A stretch of 64,000 nt of DNA, from NCBI GenBank assembly GCA_016926235.1, contig JAFGOZ010000373.1, positions 1-64,000 on the forward strand, given 5' to 3'. This document shows positions 34,106-44,457 of the stretch, piece by piece (position 1 is the first letter of the stretch; each line of letters opens with the position of its first letter). Origin of the DNA: Bacteroidales bacterium. GTDB taxonomy: Bacteria > Bacteroidota > Bacteroidia > Bacteroidales > UBA10428. The notes under the pieces are model-generated. The model saw nothing but the letters and a program-made list of their open reading frames with translations, was not told the origin of the DNA and ran no database searches. The translations under genes and the position numbers were made by a program.

Positions 34106-35182
34106 ATGAAGATGGAAGTAGTAATTAGTGGAATTCAACAGATTGGGATTGGAGTAAGGAATGTAAAGGAAGCCTGGAAGTGGTATAGAGAAAACTTTGG
34201 AGTCGATGTTCGTATTTTTGAAGATAGTGCTACTGCAAATTTAATGCTACCTTATACGGGCGGGCAACCCCAAAAAAGACATGCCGCCCTTGCCCTGAAC
34301 TTGCAAGGTGGTGGAGGTTTTGAAATTTGGCAATATACCGAAAGAACTCCTCAGCCTCCGGCATTTGATGTTCTGGCAGGAGATTTGGGTCTGTATATTG
34401 CCAAAATAAAGAGTGTAGATGTTGAAGCAACATACAACTATTATAAAGACAGAAACCTAAAGATCAGCAAATTATATAATGATCCCTCCGAAAAAAAACA
34501 CTTTTTCATCACTGATCCTTATGGAAATACTTTTCAGATAGTAAGTGGAAAAGGCTGGTTCAGGATGGAAAAAAAGCTAACCGGAGCATCTTATGGAGCT
34601 ATCATCGGAGTATCTGATATTGAAAAATCAAAAAAATTCTACAGCGAGATACTTGGTTATGATACTGTTGTTTATGATGAAGAAAAGCAATTTGAAGATT
34701 TTGCAGAACTTCCGGGTGGAGATAAAACCTTCCGCAGGGTACTGTTAAAACATAGTATTCCAAGGATGGGTAGCTTTAGCAAATTATTTGGCCCCAGCAA
34801 AATTGAACTTATACAGGTAAAAGGCCGTGAACCCCAAAAAATATATAAAGACAGGTTCTGGGGTGACCTCGGGTTTATCCACCTCTGTTTTGATATATCA
34901 GGAATGGAAAAGCTGAAAGCAAAATGCGAATCCAATGGATACCCTTTCACCGTAGATAGTTTTGTAAACCATAATGGGAATAGTTTTGATATGGGCGAAG
35001 CCGCAGGACACTTTTCATATGTTGAAGACCCTGATGGCACATTGATTGAATTTGTTGAAACACATAAAGTACCCGTATGGAAGAAAATCGGATGGTACAT
35101 AAACCTGAAAAAGAAGAATCCGGTAAAGCCTCTGCCAAACTGGATAGTAAAATCTTTGAAATTTAACAGGGTGAAAGCCTAA
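34106..35182 (+). CDS. Two-domain VOC (glyoxalase-fold) protein
   Basis: This 358-residue protein has two vicinal-oxygen-chelate modules (about 5-150 and 160-325): 'IQQIGIGVRNVKEAWKWYRENFG', 'FFITDPYGNTFQIV', then 'AIIGVSDIEKSKKFYSEILGYD' and 'FSYVEDPDGTLIEFVETHKVP'. Candidate metal ligands are the His in 'GFIHLCFDI' and the terminal Glu of 'LIEFVE'. It could be a dioxygenase, isomerase or glyoxalase-like enzyme. It lies 100 bases downstream of the SDR. ATG 34112 is an equally possible start. The substrate is unknown. Confidence 0.8.
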   Translation: MKMEVVISGIQQIGIGVRNVKEAWKWYRENFGVDVRIFEDSATANLMLPYTGGQPQKRHAALALNLQGGGGFEIWQYTERTPQPPAFDVLAGDLGLYIAKIKSVDVEATYNYYKDRNLKISKLYNDPSEKKHFFITDPYGNTFQIVSGKGWFRMEKKLTGASYGAIIGVSDIEKSKKFYSEILGYDTVVYDEEKQFEDFAELPGGDKTFRRVLLKHSIPRMGSFSKLFGPSKIELIQVKGREPQKIYKDRFWGDLGFIHLCFDISGMEKLKAKCESNGYPFTVDSFVNHNGNSFDMGEAAGHFSYVEDPDGTLIEFVETHKVPVWKKIGWYINLKKKNPVKPLPNWIVKSLKFNRVKA

Positions 35183-35329
35183 TATCTTTTGGCAACCCTT
35201 TATACATATACCACATACCTACACCTATTCGGAAGATAAAAGCATTATCTTCAGGAGAACTTTCATACAATTGACTTTTTTATTAACTTTCTATTGAATA
35301 ATAAATTCTTTCCTAAAAATTTAAAAACT

Positions 35330-37324
35330 ATGAACAAGATACTAAAATTAACAGCAAGCATTATAGTGCTTATGGGATGTACACTATTTAGTTATTCCCA
35401 ATCAATTGAGGTTTTACTAACTGGCAAAATTAATTCCGTTGTAGATCAGAGCGGTTCTGGTGATTATACAACCGTTCAGGATGCTATTAATGCCGTGCCT
35501 GATAGTAATCCTGACAGGACAGTAATTTTTATTCGCAATGGCGTGTATCACGAGAAAATTGATGTACCATATCAAAAAATTAATATCACCCTTATTGGAG
35601 AAGATGTGTACAAAACGTTTATTTCATACAACGACAACAATTCACTAACGCCTACTGACCAATCTTTTAAAACCCATACATTTTGTGCAAATGCTGATAA
35701 TTTTACTGCCTTAAATATTACTTTTGAGAACACATCCGGGAATAGAGGTCAGGCTTTAGCTTTTTCATCGTATGGCGACAAACAAATATTTTATCATTGC
35801 CGGTTTTTAGGCTACCAGGATACATATTTTATTAACTACAGGTGTCGCGACTATATGAAAGATTGTTTTATTGAAGGTGCGACTGATTTTATATATGGCT
35901 TTGGTATTGGAGTTTATGATAGCTGTCTGATACATTCAAGTCGTACTGGTACACAAATTACCGCTGCAGCAACAAGTTCATTTATCAGGTTTGGCTTAAC
36001 CTTTAGAGACTGTCGGCTAACTGGTTCATCTGGAGTAAGCGGGGTATATCTTGGCAGGCCTTGGCATAATAAACCTCATGTGGCCTATATTACTTGTTAT
36101 GAACCTTCAATTGTAGCACCTGCTGGTTGGACAAATATGAATTCAGGTTTAAATCCTATTTTTGCTGAATATAATTGTACAGGTCCTGGATTTATACCTG
36201 CTAGCAGATCAACAAACCCAGATTATCCGGGGATACAATTAACGGCCGAACAGGCTAGTAAATATGCTTCTCTGGATACAATATTTGCAGCAGCTTCTTT
36301 TGCTAAACCAGAACAGGATACTTTAGAGGAAAAGGAAATGTATACACATTTTGATGAAGTAGGCCTTCACGATTTAATTATGTATGTAATGAAAAGGGGA
36401 AGAGATACATTTCCGGAAATACCAACAGATGACTGGAATCCAATGATAGATACCAATCAACTTATACAAGTTGTTAAAGAGAATTTTTTGCCATTCATGG
36501 ACTCATCTTATTGCTTGCAACCTGAATTGTTAGGTATGACTGTAGATGGAGTGGATTTGGAAGGATTTTCTGCAGATAAGCATGTATATGGTTTTGAGCT
36601 TCCTGAAGGAGATACTGTGCCTCCAGTAATTGAAGTTACAGCAAACAATAGCGAGGTTAAGATTTTCTATCCTGGCATCCTTCCAGGTTATTCAACAGTT
36701 TATTTATATTCTCGCGATCATGTTACGTATAGTACATACTGGGTATACAATTCCATTGATTCAGCCTATTGGAATCCTGAGATCGATATAATTAAATATG
36801 CTTATAAAATAGGGACAAAGACTTATACAGATACTATTTTAGTTGAGAAAGGCACATATGAATATGATGTTGAAATACCAGCAGCAGCAACAACCAACCC
36901 TACTGTTTCTCCAATTCCTGCAGTACTAAGTCAAACCTTTAAAATAACGAACGTCACGTCTATGCCGGATACAGCTTACATAAAATCATATGCTCCGGAT
37001 ACGAATGTATCGCAAATATATACCATTAACTTCACCTTAGGTGTAGGTGTGAAGAAAATTCAGCAAGTGAATAACTACCGTATTCTGGACAATCCATTTA
37101 AGGATAAAATACGAATTGAAGTTAAAAACACTCAAAATACTGATCTCCAATTTACGTTATTTGATATGAGTGGAAGAATTATACTTACAAACAAATTTAA
37201 TACCTCTGGCAGTGAATCAGGTATAATTGAATTAGATGGAACATCAATCCGGGAAGGAAGTTATATTTACACACTTGAAGCGGGAGGTCTAAGATCTTCC
37301 GGAAAGTTGATAAAACTTAAATAA
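35330..37324 (+). CDS. Exported pectinesterase with T9SS sorting domain
   Basis: ATG 35330 is chosen over TTG 35294 because a good signal peptide follows; the protein then has 664 residues. The pectin methylesterase beta-helix (about 28-340) keeps all catalytic landmarks: 'GQALAF', Asp164 in 'GYQDTYF', Asp186 in 'GATDFIYG' and Arg243 in 'LGRPW'. A linker of about 200 residues with a beta-sandwich-like module follows, and then a T9SS type A tail ('NNYRILDNPFKDKIRIEV' to the C-terminal LIKLK). It should demethylate pectin at the cell surface. A terminator follows at 37346. Confidence 0.9.
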   Translation: MNKILKLTASIIVLMGCTLFSYSQSIEVLLTGKINSVVDQSGSGDYTTVQDAINAVPDSNPDRTVIFIRNGVYHEKIDVPYQKINITLIGEDVYKTFISYNDNNSLTPTDQSFKTHTFCANADNFTALNITFENTSGNRGQALAFSSYGDKQIFYHCRFLGYQDTYFINYRCRDYMKDCFIEGATDFIYGFGIGVYDSCLIHSSRTGTQITAAATSSFIRFGLTFRDCRLTGSSGVSGVYLGRPWHNKPHVAYITCYEPSIVAPAGWTNMNSGLNPIFAEYNCTGPGFIPASRSTNPDYPGIQLTAEQASKYASLDTIFAAASFAKPEQDTLEEKEMYTHFDEVGLHDLIMYVMKRGRDTFPEIPTDDWNPMIDTNQLIQVVKENFLPFMDSSYCLQPELLGMTVDGVDLEGFSADKHVYGFELPEGDTVPPVIEVTANNSEVKIFYPGILPGYSTVYLYSRDHVTYSTYWVYNSIDSAYWNPEIDIIKYAYKIGTKTYTDTILVEKGTYEYDVEIPAAATTNPTVSPIPAVLSQTFKITNVTSMPDTAYIKSYAPDTNVSQIYTINFTLGVGVKKIQQVNNYRILDNPFKDKIRIEVKNTQNTDLQFTLFDMSGRIILTNKFNTSGSESGIIELDGTSIREGSYIYTLEAGGLRSSGKLIKLK

Positions 37325-37345
37325 GTAAATTAGTATATGAATTAA

Positions 37346-37376
37346 GGGGTTACCATTAGGTAACCTCTTTTGCTTT
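37346..37376 (+). terminator. Rho-independent terminator after pectinesterase
   Basis: GGGGTTACC pairs with GGTAACCTC around an ATTA loop and is followed by TTTTGCTTTT. Confidence 0.8.
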
Positions 37377-37436
37377 TATATCACTATGAAAATTAAAATA
37401 TATATTTTCGCTTATCTTTACAAAAAATCATCCATC

Positions 37437-38732
37437 ATGAAAAATAATCATCTCTCTTCAAAAACAATTATTGCCCTTAGCCTTTTAGGTTCATTAATAA
37501 ATGGATGTTGTTCAAAGAATACAGGAATAACCAGGATTGATATCCTTGAAAATGCGCTTCCTGAAAGTGTAGGCATGTCATCAGAACGTCTTGCCCATAT
37601 AGATACTGTTGTAACACAATACATTGGCTCTCAGTGGTTACCCGGAGCAGTATGCCTGATTGCACGTCATGGAAAAATTGTCTATTACAAAAGTTTTGGA
37701 TGGAGAGACATTGAATCGGGCGATAAAATGGAAGAGGATGATATTTTCCGCATTGCATCTATGACAAAAGCCCTTACTAGCACCTGTGTCATGATGCTTT
37801 ATGAAGAAGGTTATTTCTTGCTTGACGATCCAATATCAAAGTATATTCCGGAATTTAAAAATCCTATGATTTTGGAAAGTGTAAATTTTAGCGATTCAAG
37901 TTATACTTCACATCCTGCAAAAAAAGAAATTACAATAAGGCAGTTACTTAATCACACTACAGGCATCGGTTACACGTTTATCTGTAAGGAACTGGATGCC
38001 ATTTATATAAAAGCCGGCATCCCTGAAGGAATACACAAAACAGATAAAACCCTGAAAGATCAGGTATTAGGTCTGGCAAAATTACCCCTTCTCCATGAAC
38101 CAGGTGAAAAATTCACGTATGGAATGAATACTGACGTACTAGCTTACCTTGTTGAAGTTTTATCAGGAAAAACTTTTGATTTATTCCTGAAAGAAAGACT
38201 TTTTGATCCCTTGGGAATGGAAGACACTTACTTTTATCTCCCCGAAGAAAAATATGACAGAATGGTTACTCTCTATGAGGATGAAAAAGATTACAATTTA
38301 AGAAAATCTTCCTTAGCTGATTATTATAATTATCCTATTGAGGGAGCTAAAACACATTTCTCCGGTGGTGGAGGGCTCAGTTCGACAGCACTGGATTATG
38401 CCCGGTTTATGCAAATGTTTATGAATGGAGGAAAATACAATGGCCACCAAATATTAAGCAGAAAGTCCATTGAACTCATGACCATGAACCAGGTAGGCGA
38501 TAAGCGCGGTAATGCTGGCTTTGGATTAGGTTTCGGCATCACTATGGCAGATAAAACTAAAAAACTTGGATCGGAAGGAATATACTATTGGGGAGGATAT
38601 TTCAGTACAAGTTACTGGCTAGATCCTTCGGAAGACCTTGTGGCCGTGTTCATGACCCAAATGCACCCTATTGAGCATGAGGAAATTATGGATAAATTCC
38701 AGGTTTTGACCTATCAGGCAATTGTTGATTAA
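37437..38732 (+). CDS. Class C beta-lactamase-like serine hydrolase lipoprotein
   Basis: From ATG 37437 the protein has 431 residues and begins with a lipoprotein signal ending in 'SLINGCCSK'. The serine beta-lactamase/penicillin-binding fold is seen with Ser108-x-x-Lys111 in 'IASMTKALTS', Tyr228 in 'FTYGMNTD' and 'AKTHFSGGGGLSSTALDYARFM'. These proteins are often esterases, D-peptidases or carboxypeptidases rather than true lactamases; no resistance role should be assumed. The longer frame from 37386 begins within the pectinesterase-side leader and lacks a signal peptide. It is separated from the pectinesterase by a terminator. Confidence 0.85.
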   Translation: MKNNHLSSKTIIALSLLGSLINGCCSKNTGITRIDILENALPESVGMSSERLAHIDTVVTQYIGSQWLPGAVCLIARHGKIVYYKSFGWRDIESGDKMEEDDIFRIASMTKALTSTCVMMLYEEGYFLLDDPISKYIPEFKNPMILESVNFSDSSYTSHPAKKEITIRQLLNHTTGIGYTFICKELDAIYIKAGIPEGIHKTDKTLKDQVLGLAKLPLLHEPGEKFTYGMNTDVLAYLVEVLSGKTFDLFLKERLFDPLGMEDTYFYLPEEKYDRMVTLYEDEKDYNLRKSSLADYYNYPIEGAKTHFSGGGGLSSTALDYARFMQMFMNGGKYNGHQILSRKSIELMTMNQVGDKRGNAGFGLGFGITMADKTKKLGSEGIYYWGGYFSTSYWLDPSEDLVAVFMTQMHPIEHEEIMDKFQVLTYQAIVD

Positions 38733-38898
38733 TCGGTGATTTATTGATTTGATGATTTTTAATCTGAAGACTATTCAGTAACTTAATTGTTAAAATATAT
38801 TAAATCATAAACCTTTTAGGATAAATCCTGTTTATAATGAAATTCGTATTTTTACATTTATTGTGCAATAATTCTGCATCTAATACTAAATTTATATT

Positions 38899-41016
38899 AT
38901 GAAGAAGGGATTACTATTTTTAAGCATTTCTTTTATATTACTCGCAGGGAAAATACAGGGACAAATTTATGATCCTGTAAAATGGACAGCAGAGGCAAAA
39001 TCTGTTTCAAATGACGAAGCAGATATTTTCTTTTATGCAACCATAGAAAACGGTTGGCATTTATATGGTCATTACATTCCTGAAGGAGGACCTGTTCCTA
39101 CCTCGTTTACACTTAATTCATCTGATAAATACGATCTATCTGGAAAACTTATTGAAGTAACAAAAGGCGAAGAAAAATTTGACGAGACATTTGGGATGAA
39201 CCTGAAACTATTCAGTAATAATGCCATTTTTAAACAACGTATAAAAATAAAATCCAATTCAGATTTTATCCTCACCGGTATTGTTCAATTCATGTGTTGC
39301 AATGATGAAATGTGTATACCACCAAAAGATGTGGAATGGGAGATAAAAGTGAAAGGCGCTAAGCCTAAAGTTGCAGAAGAAAAGCAGGAAGCCACTAAGG
39401 TTGAAGATAAGAAAGATGAAGTAGCAGCGACAGCAACAGTGGCAATTGAAGAAGCAAATGAAGATACTTCAAATAATATAGAGAATGCAACCTTACAACA
39501 AGATAAAGACGAAATAACTGATATACAATCTATTAACGAGCCCAAGAAAAATAATAATAAAGAAGACAAGTCTCTTCTGTCTTTTTTCTTACTTGCTTTT
39601 TTTGCAGGATTAGCAGGTATACTAACACCCTGTGTTTTCCCGATGATCCCGATGACAGTATCATTCTTCATGAGAGGCTCTCAGAGCAAAGCAGCAGGAA
39701 TTTTGCGTGGGTTGGTATTTGGTATTTCAATAATTGTAATTTATACACTTATCGGCCTGGTTGTTTCGTTAACAAGTGCTGGTGCAGACTTTGCCAACAC
39801 CTTAAGCACACACTGGATACCAAACACCATCTTTTTTATATTCTTCCTTGTTTTTGCAGCATCATTCTTTGGTATGTTTGAACTGGTATTGCCAGGAAGT
39901 CTTGCCAATAAAGTCAATGCCAAAGCAGAAAAAGGAGGCCTTACAGGAGCTTTCTTCATGGCTCTTACACTGGTTATTGTATCCTTCTCATGTACAGGGC
40001 CTATTGTAGGAGCTTTACTGGTTGAAGCTGCCAGTGGTGAAGTGCTTAAACCTACATTGGGAATGTTTGGATTTTCTTTAGCTTTTGCGCTTCCTTTCAC
40101 AATATTTGCCTTATTCCCATCCCTATTAAAATCAATGCCAAAATCAGGAGGGTGGTTAAATTCGGTAAAAGTGGTACTAGGTTTTATCATCCTTGCATTT
40201 AGCTTCAAATTTTTATCTGCTCTTGACCAGCACCAGAGCATTTTGACGCGTGAAATATACCTCGCCATCTGGATTGTTGTATTCACATTACTTGGTATGT
40301 ATCTGCTTGGAAAAATAAAACTTTCGCATGACAGTGAATTGAAACATATTGGAGTATTCCGTCTTTTATTAGCGATTGCTAGTTTTACTTTTGCCGTATA
40401 TATGGTTCCCGGATTATTTGGAGCACCACTCAAAGGTATTTCTCCACTTATCCCACCTAAAACTAATAATAGTTTTGACCTTACCAATGTACTTAAATCT
40501 GGTCGAACTATTGAAAACAACGAAAAAACAACATTATGCAATACACCAAAATATTCAGATTTTTTAGATTTACCTCATGGCCTTGAGGGTTATTTTGACT
40601 ATGAAGAAGGTATCGCATGTGCTAAAGAGCAAAACAAACCCATCCTTCTCGACTTTAAAGGCCACCAGTGCAGCAATTGCAAACAAATGGAAGCCAAAGT
40701 CTGGTCTGATCCTGAAGTTTTGGAAAGGCTCAGTAAGGAATTCATTATTATTGCCTTATATGTTGATGACAACACAAAACTTCCTGAAGAAGAGTGGATC
40801 AAATCAACCTATGATGGCAAAATAAAAAAGACCATTGGTAAGAAAAATCTGGATTTTGAAATTTCACGATTCAACTCCAATGCACAACCATTATACTTCA
40901 TACTTGATCCACAAGGAGATAAACTTGTTGAGCGTGGTTATGCAAACGATTTAAACATTCAGCATTTCATTGACTTTCTTGATGAAGGTATTGCGGCTTT
41001 CAAAGAGAATGATTAA
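38899..41016 (+). CDS. dsbD: Thiol:disulfide interchange protein DsbD
   Basis: This 705-residue protein carries electrons from cytoplasmic thioredoxin to the periplasm. It has a signal peptide, an N-terminal beta domain (about 20-155) with Cys in 'QFMCCNDEMCIPP', an acidic Ala/Glu/Lys linker (about 155-225), an eight-helix membrane domain with redox Cys245 in 'TPCVFPMIPM' and Cys365 in 'SCTGPIVG', and a C-terminal thioredoxin domain with Cys591-x-x-Cys594 ('CSNCKQME'). All three cysteine centres are present. It is monocistronic. Confidence 0.92.
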   Translation: MKKGLLFLSISFILLAGKIQGQIYDPVKWTAEAKSVSNDEADIFFYATIENGWHLYGHYIPEGGPVPTSFTLNSSDKYDLSGKLIEVTKGEEKFDETFGMNLKLFSNNAIFKQRIKIKSNSDFILTGIVQFMCCNDEMCIPPKDVEWEIKVKGAKPKVAEEKQEATKVEDKKDEVAATATVAIEEANEDTSNNIENATLQQDKDEITDIQSINEPKKNNNKEDKSLLSFFLLAFFAGLAGILTPCVFPMIPMTVSFFMRGSQSKAAGILRGLVFGISIIVIYTLIGLVVSLTSAGADFANTLSTHWIPNTIFFIFFLVFAASFFGMFELVLPGSLANKVNAKAEKGGLTGAFFMALTLVIVSFSCTGPIVGALLVEAASGEVLKPTLGMFGFSLAFALPFTIFALFPSLLKSMPKSGGWLNSVKVVLGFIILAFSFKFLSALDQHQSILTREIYLAIWIVVFTLLGMYLLGKIKLSHDSELKHIGVFRLLLAIASFTFAVYMVPGLFGAPLKGISPLIPPKTNNSFDLTNVLKSGRTIENNEKTTLCNTPKYSDFLDLPHGLEGYFDYEEGIACAKEQNKPILLDFKGHQCSNCKQMEAKVWSDPEVLERLSKEFIIIALYVDDNTKLPEEEWIKSTYDGKIKKTIGKKNLDFEISRFNSNAQPLYFILDPQGDKLVERGYANDLNIQHFIDFLDEGIAAFKEND

Positions 41017-41227
41017 TAATAAATTACACTGAAGCGCACTTTTAACAAGGTTCTCTTTTATTCCCTTATATACACACAACTATTATGAGTGTTATTTTTA
41101 TTATCCCCAAACCAGAGAAATCAAATGATAATTAACCATAATCCGTTGAAAAATATTAACACAGGATTAACCTTAGGATAGTAAAATATTGCTATTTTAG
41201 CAACATTATAATAAGCCATTATAAGCT

Positions 41228-42637
41228 ATGAATTTTGAGGAGGGCAATTTTTCAGGTGACAATGAGTTGACGGACATTTTAAGCCGGTTTGAACGAATGC
41301 TTAAAAATAACGAGAAGGCTTATTTTGATGTGATGGAATATGAAGAAATAATTGATTACTATCTTGACATACGCAAACCCGACGAAGCATTAAAAGCAGT
41401 TACTGTAGCTCTTACACAACATCCCCATTCAGGAGTCCTTAAATTAAGAAATCTGCAGATCTTACTCGAAAAAGGGCAACCTATCAAGGTACTAAAAATG
41501 ATGACTGAGATACAAAAATCTGAGTCAGGTAATTGCGATTTTTATCTGCTTAAAGGGAATGCCTACCTCCAGCTTGGGCAAATGCAGGATGCAATAAGAC
41601 AATATAATAAAGCCGTTGAACTCTCTTTTGATGATAAAGATGAGCTCCTGTATAATATTGGAATAGGTTTCGTACAGGCAAATCAATATAAAATTGCTAT
41701 CCGATACATGGAAAGGGCCTATGAGGAAAACAATGAGAACGTATCCGTATTATATGAACTGGCATATTGCTATGAAAAAAATGACCAATACAAGCAAAGT
41801 ATTACATTATATACGCAATTCTTGGAAAAAAATCCATTTTCGGAAAATGTCTGGTATAATCTTGGGATTCTCTATAATACTCTTGGTGATTATGAGAAAG
41901 CTATTGAGGCATATGATTTTGCGACTGCAATAAACAAAACTTACTCATCAGCATATTTTAACAAAGCTAATGCACTTGTTAACCTTGATAAGTATTATGA
42001 AGCCATTGAGTCATATAAAGACTTCCTGGAATATGAAAGTGATCACCCGGATGCTTTTTGCAATATAGGAGAATGTTATGAGAAAGCTGCCGACTATAAC
42101 AACGCTTTAATATACTACCGAAAAGCATTAAAAATAGATAATCTTAACCCGGATGCATGGTTTGGAATCGGAGTTGTATATTTCTATAAAGAAGAGTTTG
42201 AACAAAGTATACAATATATTAAAAAAGCTATTGCCTTTGTTGATGATAACTCCGAATACTGGTACTTGCTAGGTAATGTATACGCTGCAATTGGTAATCT
42301 TAAAGAAGCTAATAAGGCATTTCGCTTCTCTACAGATATAGATCCGTTCGATTATGAAGCATGGCTTAATTTTGCCGAAATGTACTTTAAAAATAACAAC
42401 CTGAAGAAGGCCATCAACGTAATGAATGAAGCATTTGAGCTCAATTCTGATGTAGCGCTTGTATGTTACCGTTTATCTGCATTCCACTTCTTAAATAAAA
42501 ACACTTCTCTGGGATTAAAATACCTGGAAAAAGGATTGGAAATAGACGTTAACGATCACAGGGACTTTATAAAATATTATCCTGAATGGCAGAAATCGCA
42601 AAGAATTAGAAAACTTATAGATAAGTACAAAAAATAA
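41228..42637 (+). CDS. TPR-repeat protein
   Basis: This 469-residue cytoplasmic protein is built from about ten tetratricopeptide repeats with normal spacing, e.g. 'AIRQYNKAVELSFDDKDELLYNIGIGFVQANQYKIAIRYMERAYE', from about residue 95 onward. There is no signal peptide or enzymatic domain. TPR solenoids serve as protein-binding scaffolds. The phosphosulfolactate synthase gene begins six bases after the stop, so the two are almost certainly co-transcribed, a linkage seen in related genomes. Partners are unknown. Confidence 0.85.
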   Translation: MNFEEGNFSGDNELTDILSRFERMLKNNEKAYFDVMEYEEIIDYYLDIRKPDEALKAVTVALTQHPHSGVLKLRNLQILLEKGQPIKVLKMMTEIQKSESGNCDFYLLKGNAYLQLGQMQDAIRQYNKAVELSFDDKDELLYNIGIGFVQANQYKIAIRYMERAYEENNENVSVLYELAYCYEKNDQYKQSITLYTQFLEKNPFSENVWYNLGILYNTLGDYEKAIEAYDFATAINKTYSSAYFNKANALVNLDKYYEAIESYKDFLEYESDHPDAFCNIGECYEKAADYNNALIYYRKALKIDNLNPDAWFGIGVVYFYKEEFEQSIQYIKKAIAFVDDNSEYWYLLGNVYAAIGNLKEANKAFRFSTDIDPFDYEAWLNFAEMYFKNNNLKKAINVMNEAFELNSDVALVCYRLSAFHFLNKNTSLGLKYLEKGLEIDVNDHRDFIKYYPEWQKSQRIRKLIDKYKK

Positions 42638-42643
42638 AAATCC

Positions 42644-43399
42644 ATGAATTTTAATTTACCTAAGATTCCCAATCGTGCCGAGAAACCTCGCAACTACGGA
42701 CTTACAATGATGATGGACAAAGGCCTTAGCATAAGAGAAGCCGAGAACTTCTGTGAAACATCAGCAGAATATACCGATTTAGTAAAATTTGGATTTGGTA
42801 CAGGCCTGCTGGTGAAAAATATTGAAGAAAAAATTAAGATATATAAATCTGCCGGCATCAAACCCTATTTTGGAGGCACTCTATTTGAGGCTTTTGTAAT
42901 TCGCAATATGTTCGACGATTATTGCAAGTTTATAACAAAATACAACATGGAGCTTACCGAAGTTTCTGACGGTTCCATGGAAATGAATAATAAAGATAAA
43001 CTGGTTTTTATAGAGAAACTTTCAAAACTGGTAACTGTAATTTCTGAAGTAGGTTCAAAAAAAGCTGATGTGGAAATCCCTACTGACAAATGGATTAAAA
43101 TGATGAAAGATGAACTGTCAGCCGGTTCATGGAAGGTGATAGCAGAAGCAAGGGAAAGTGGAAACGTAGGCATTTATAATAAAAATGGTTCGGCAAATAA
43201 TGAAATGATTGACCAGATAATGAAAGAAGTTAAACCTGAAGATATTATCTGGGAAGCCCCAATTAAAAGTCAGCAGGTATATTTTATAAAGCTTATTGGT
43301 CCTAATGTAAACCTTGGCAATATTGATACGCGAGAAGTAATACCCCTGGAAACTTTAAGGCGTGGGTTAAGAGGGGATACCTTTGCAGATTTTCTTTAG
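42644..43399 (+). CDS. comA: Phosphosulfolactate synthase
   Basis: This 251-residue TIM-barrel protein matches the ComA family: 'PRNYGLTMMMDKGLSIREAENFCE', 'DLVKFGFGTGLLV', 'YFGGTLFEAFVIRN' and 'ITEVSDGSM'-like 'ELTEVSDGSMEM' carry the substrate-binding residues. The family adds sulfite to phosphoenolpyruvate, giving (2R)-phospho-3-sulfolactate, the first step towards coenzyme M in archaea and towards sulfolactate in Bacillus. In Bacteroidota its end product is uncertain; no ComB or ComC homologue is in the window. It is co-transcribed with the TPR gene. Confidence 0.88.
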   Translation: MNFNLPKIPNRAEKPRNYGLTMMMDKGLSIREAENFCETSAEYTDLVKFGFGTGLLVKNIEEKIKIYKSAGIKPYFGGTLFEAFVIRNMFDDYCKFITKYNMELTEVSDGSMEMNNKDKLVFIEKLSKLVTVISEVGSKKADVEIPTDKWIKMMKDELSAGSWKVIAEARESGNVGIYNKNGSANNEMIDQIMKEVKPEDIIWEAPIKSQQVYFIKLIGPNVNLGNIDTREVIPLETLRRGLRGDTFADFL

Positions 43400-43529
43400 G
43401 CAACCTCCAAAAATCCTAATATCTGGCGTTTTACTATAATTTTATTCATATACAAATTCATTAAGCACTAATCTTTAATAAAATAATTCGTATTATTGCG
43501 GCTGATTATCAATTGACTAAAAAAAACAT

Positions 43530-44456
43530 ATGAAAAAATACATAACTCTCTTTTTTAAGGGCATAGGAGTAGGAGCTGCAAATGTTATACCAGGTGTTTC
43601 CGGGGGTACTATTGCTCTGATCACTGGAATTTTTGAAAAACTGATAAACTCCATAAAATCATTTGATATCAAAGCTATTAAGCTTTTATTTAAAGGAAAA
43701 TTTAAAGAATTTGCACAACACGTGAACCTGTTTTTCCTGATCGCAGTTTTTGGAGGTGCAGTTCTTAGCATTGCCACACTTGCAAAAGTATTAGAATACT
43801 TATTTGCAAATTATCCGGTTTACGTCTGGTCTTTCTTTTTTGGTTTGATACTTGCATCAGTATACTTTGTAGGAAGAACAATAAGTAGATGGAATGTGAG
43901 CGTTCTAATATCATTTATAGTAGGTACTGCCATTGCAGTTGCCATCTCATTAATGAATACAGCTTCTGAAAACGAAGCCATGTACTATCTGTTTATTTGC
44001 GGAATTGTTGCTGTATGCAGCATGATCTTACCGGGTTTGTCAGGTTCATTTGTTCTGGTACTTATGGGTAATTACGAATTGGTTATGATTAAAGCTGTAA
44101 ATGAGGTTCGACTAAATGTATTGTTGCCAGTGATTGCAGGAGCAGCTTTTGGACTACTTGCCTTTTCTCATATACTATCCTGGTTATATAGAAAGTTTAA
44201 AGACCAGACAATTGCCATACTCACAGGTTTTATTTTAGGATCACTTGCCATTTTATGGCCATGGAAAGATCCAATTTACAAAACCGATGACCTTGGTAAT
44301 TTCATTACAAAAGATAGTGGGGAATATATCATACAAGGTTACCAGCGACTAATGCCTGAATCCTTCAACCAGGAAGTTCTACTTGCAATTGCATTCCTGA
44401 TTGTAGGTATTGCCACAATTTGGATGACAGAAAAGCTGGCCGCAAAAAAACAGTAA
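43530..44456 (+). CDS. popT: DUF368 / PopT-type polyprenyl-phosphate transporter
   Basis: This 308-residue inner-membrane protein has about eight to nine helices. It has two related signature loops, 'AANVIPGVSGGTIALITGIFEKLI' and 'SMILPGLSGSFVLVLMGNYE', the DUF368 hallmark. DUF368 proteins (PopT) have been described as undecaprenyl-phosphate recycling transporters that return the lipid carrier to the cytoplasmic face. The aroE gene starts one base after its stop, so they form an operon. The symbol reflects family membership. Confidence 0.82.
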   Translation: MKKYITLFFKGIGVGAANVIPGVSGGTIALITGIFEKLINSIKSFDIKAIKLLFKGKFKEFAQHVNLFFLIAVFGGAVLSIATLAKVLEYLFANYPVYVWSFFFGLILASVYFVGRTISRWNVSVLISFIVGTAIAVAISLMNTASENEAMYYLFICGIVAVCSMILPGLSGSFVLVLMGNYELVMIKAVNEVRLNVLLPVIAGAAFGLLAFSHILSWLYRKFKDQTIAILTGFILGSLAILWPWKDPIYKTDDLGNFITKDSGEYIIQGYQRLMPESFNQEVLLAIAFLIVGIATIWMTEKLAAKKQ

Positions 44457-44457
44457 G

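Noticed and set aside
37437..38732. Antibiotic resistance beta-lactamase
   Set aside because: The serine hydrolase motifs fit the broad class C/EstB-like family; lipoprotein anchoring and context give no support for antibiotic hydrolysis.
42644..43399. Possibility that the window is archaeal because of a ComA homologue
   Set aside because: All other genes, promoters and T9SS domains are bacterial (Bacteroidota); ComA homologues also occur in bacteria.
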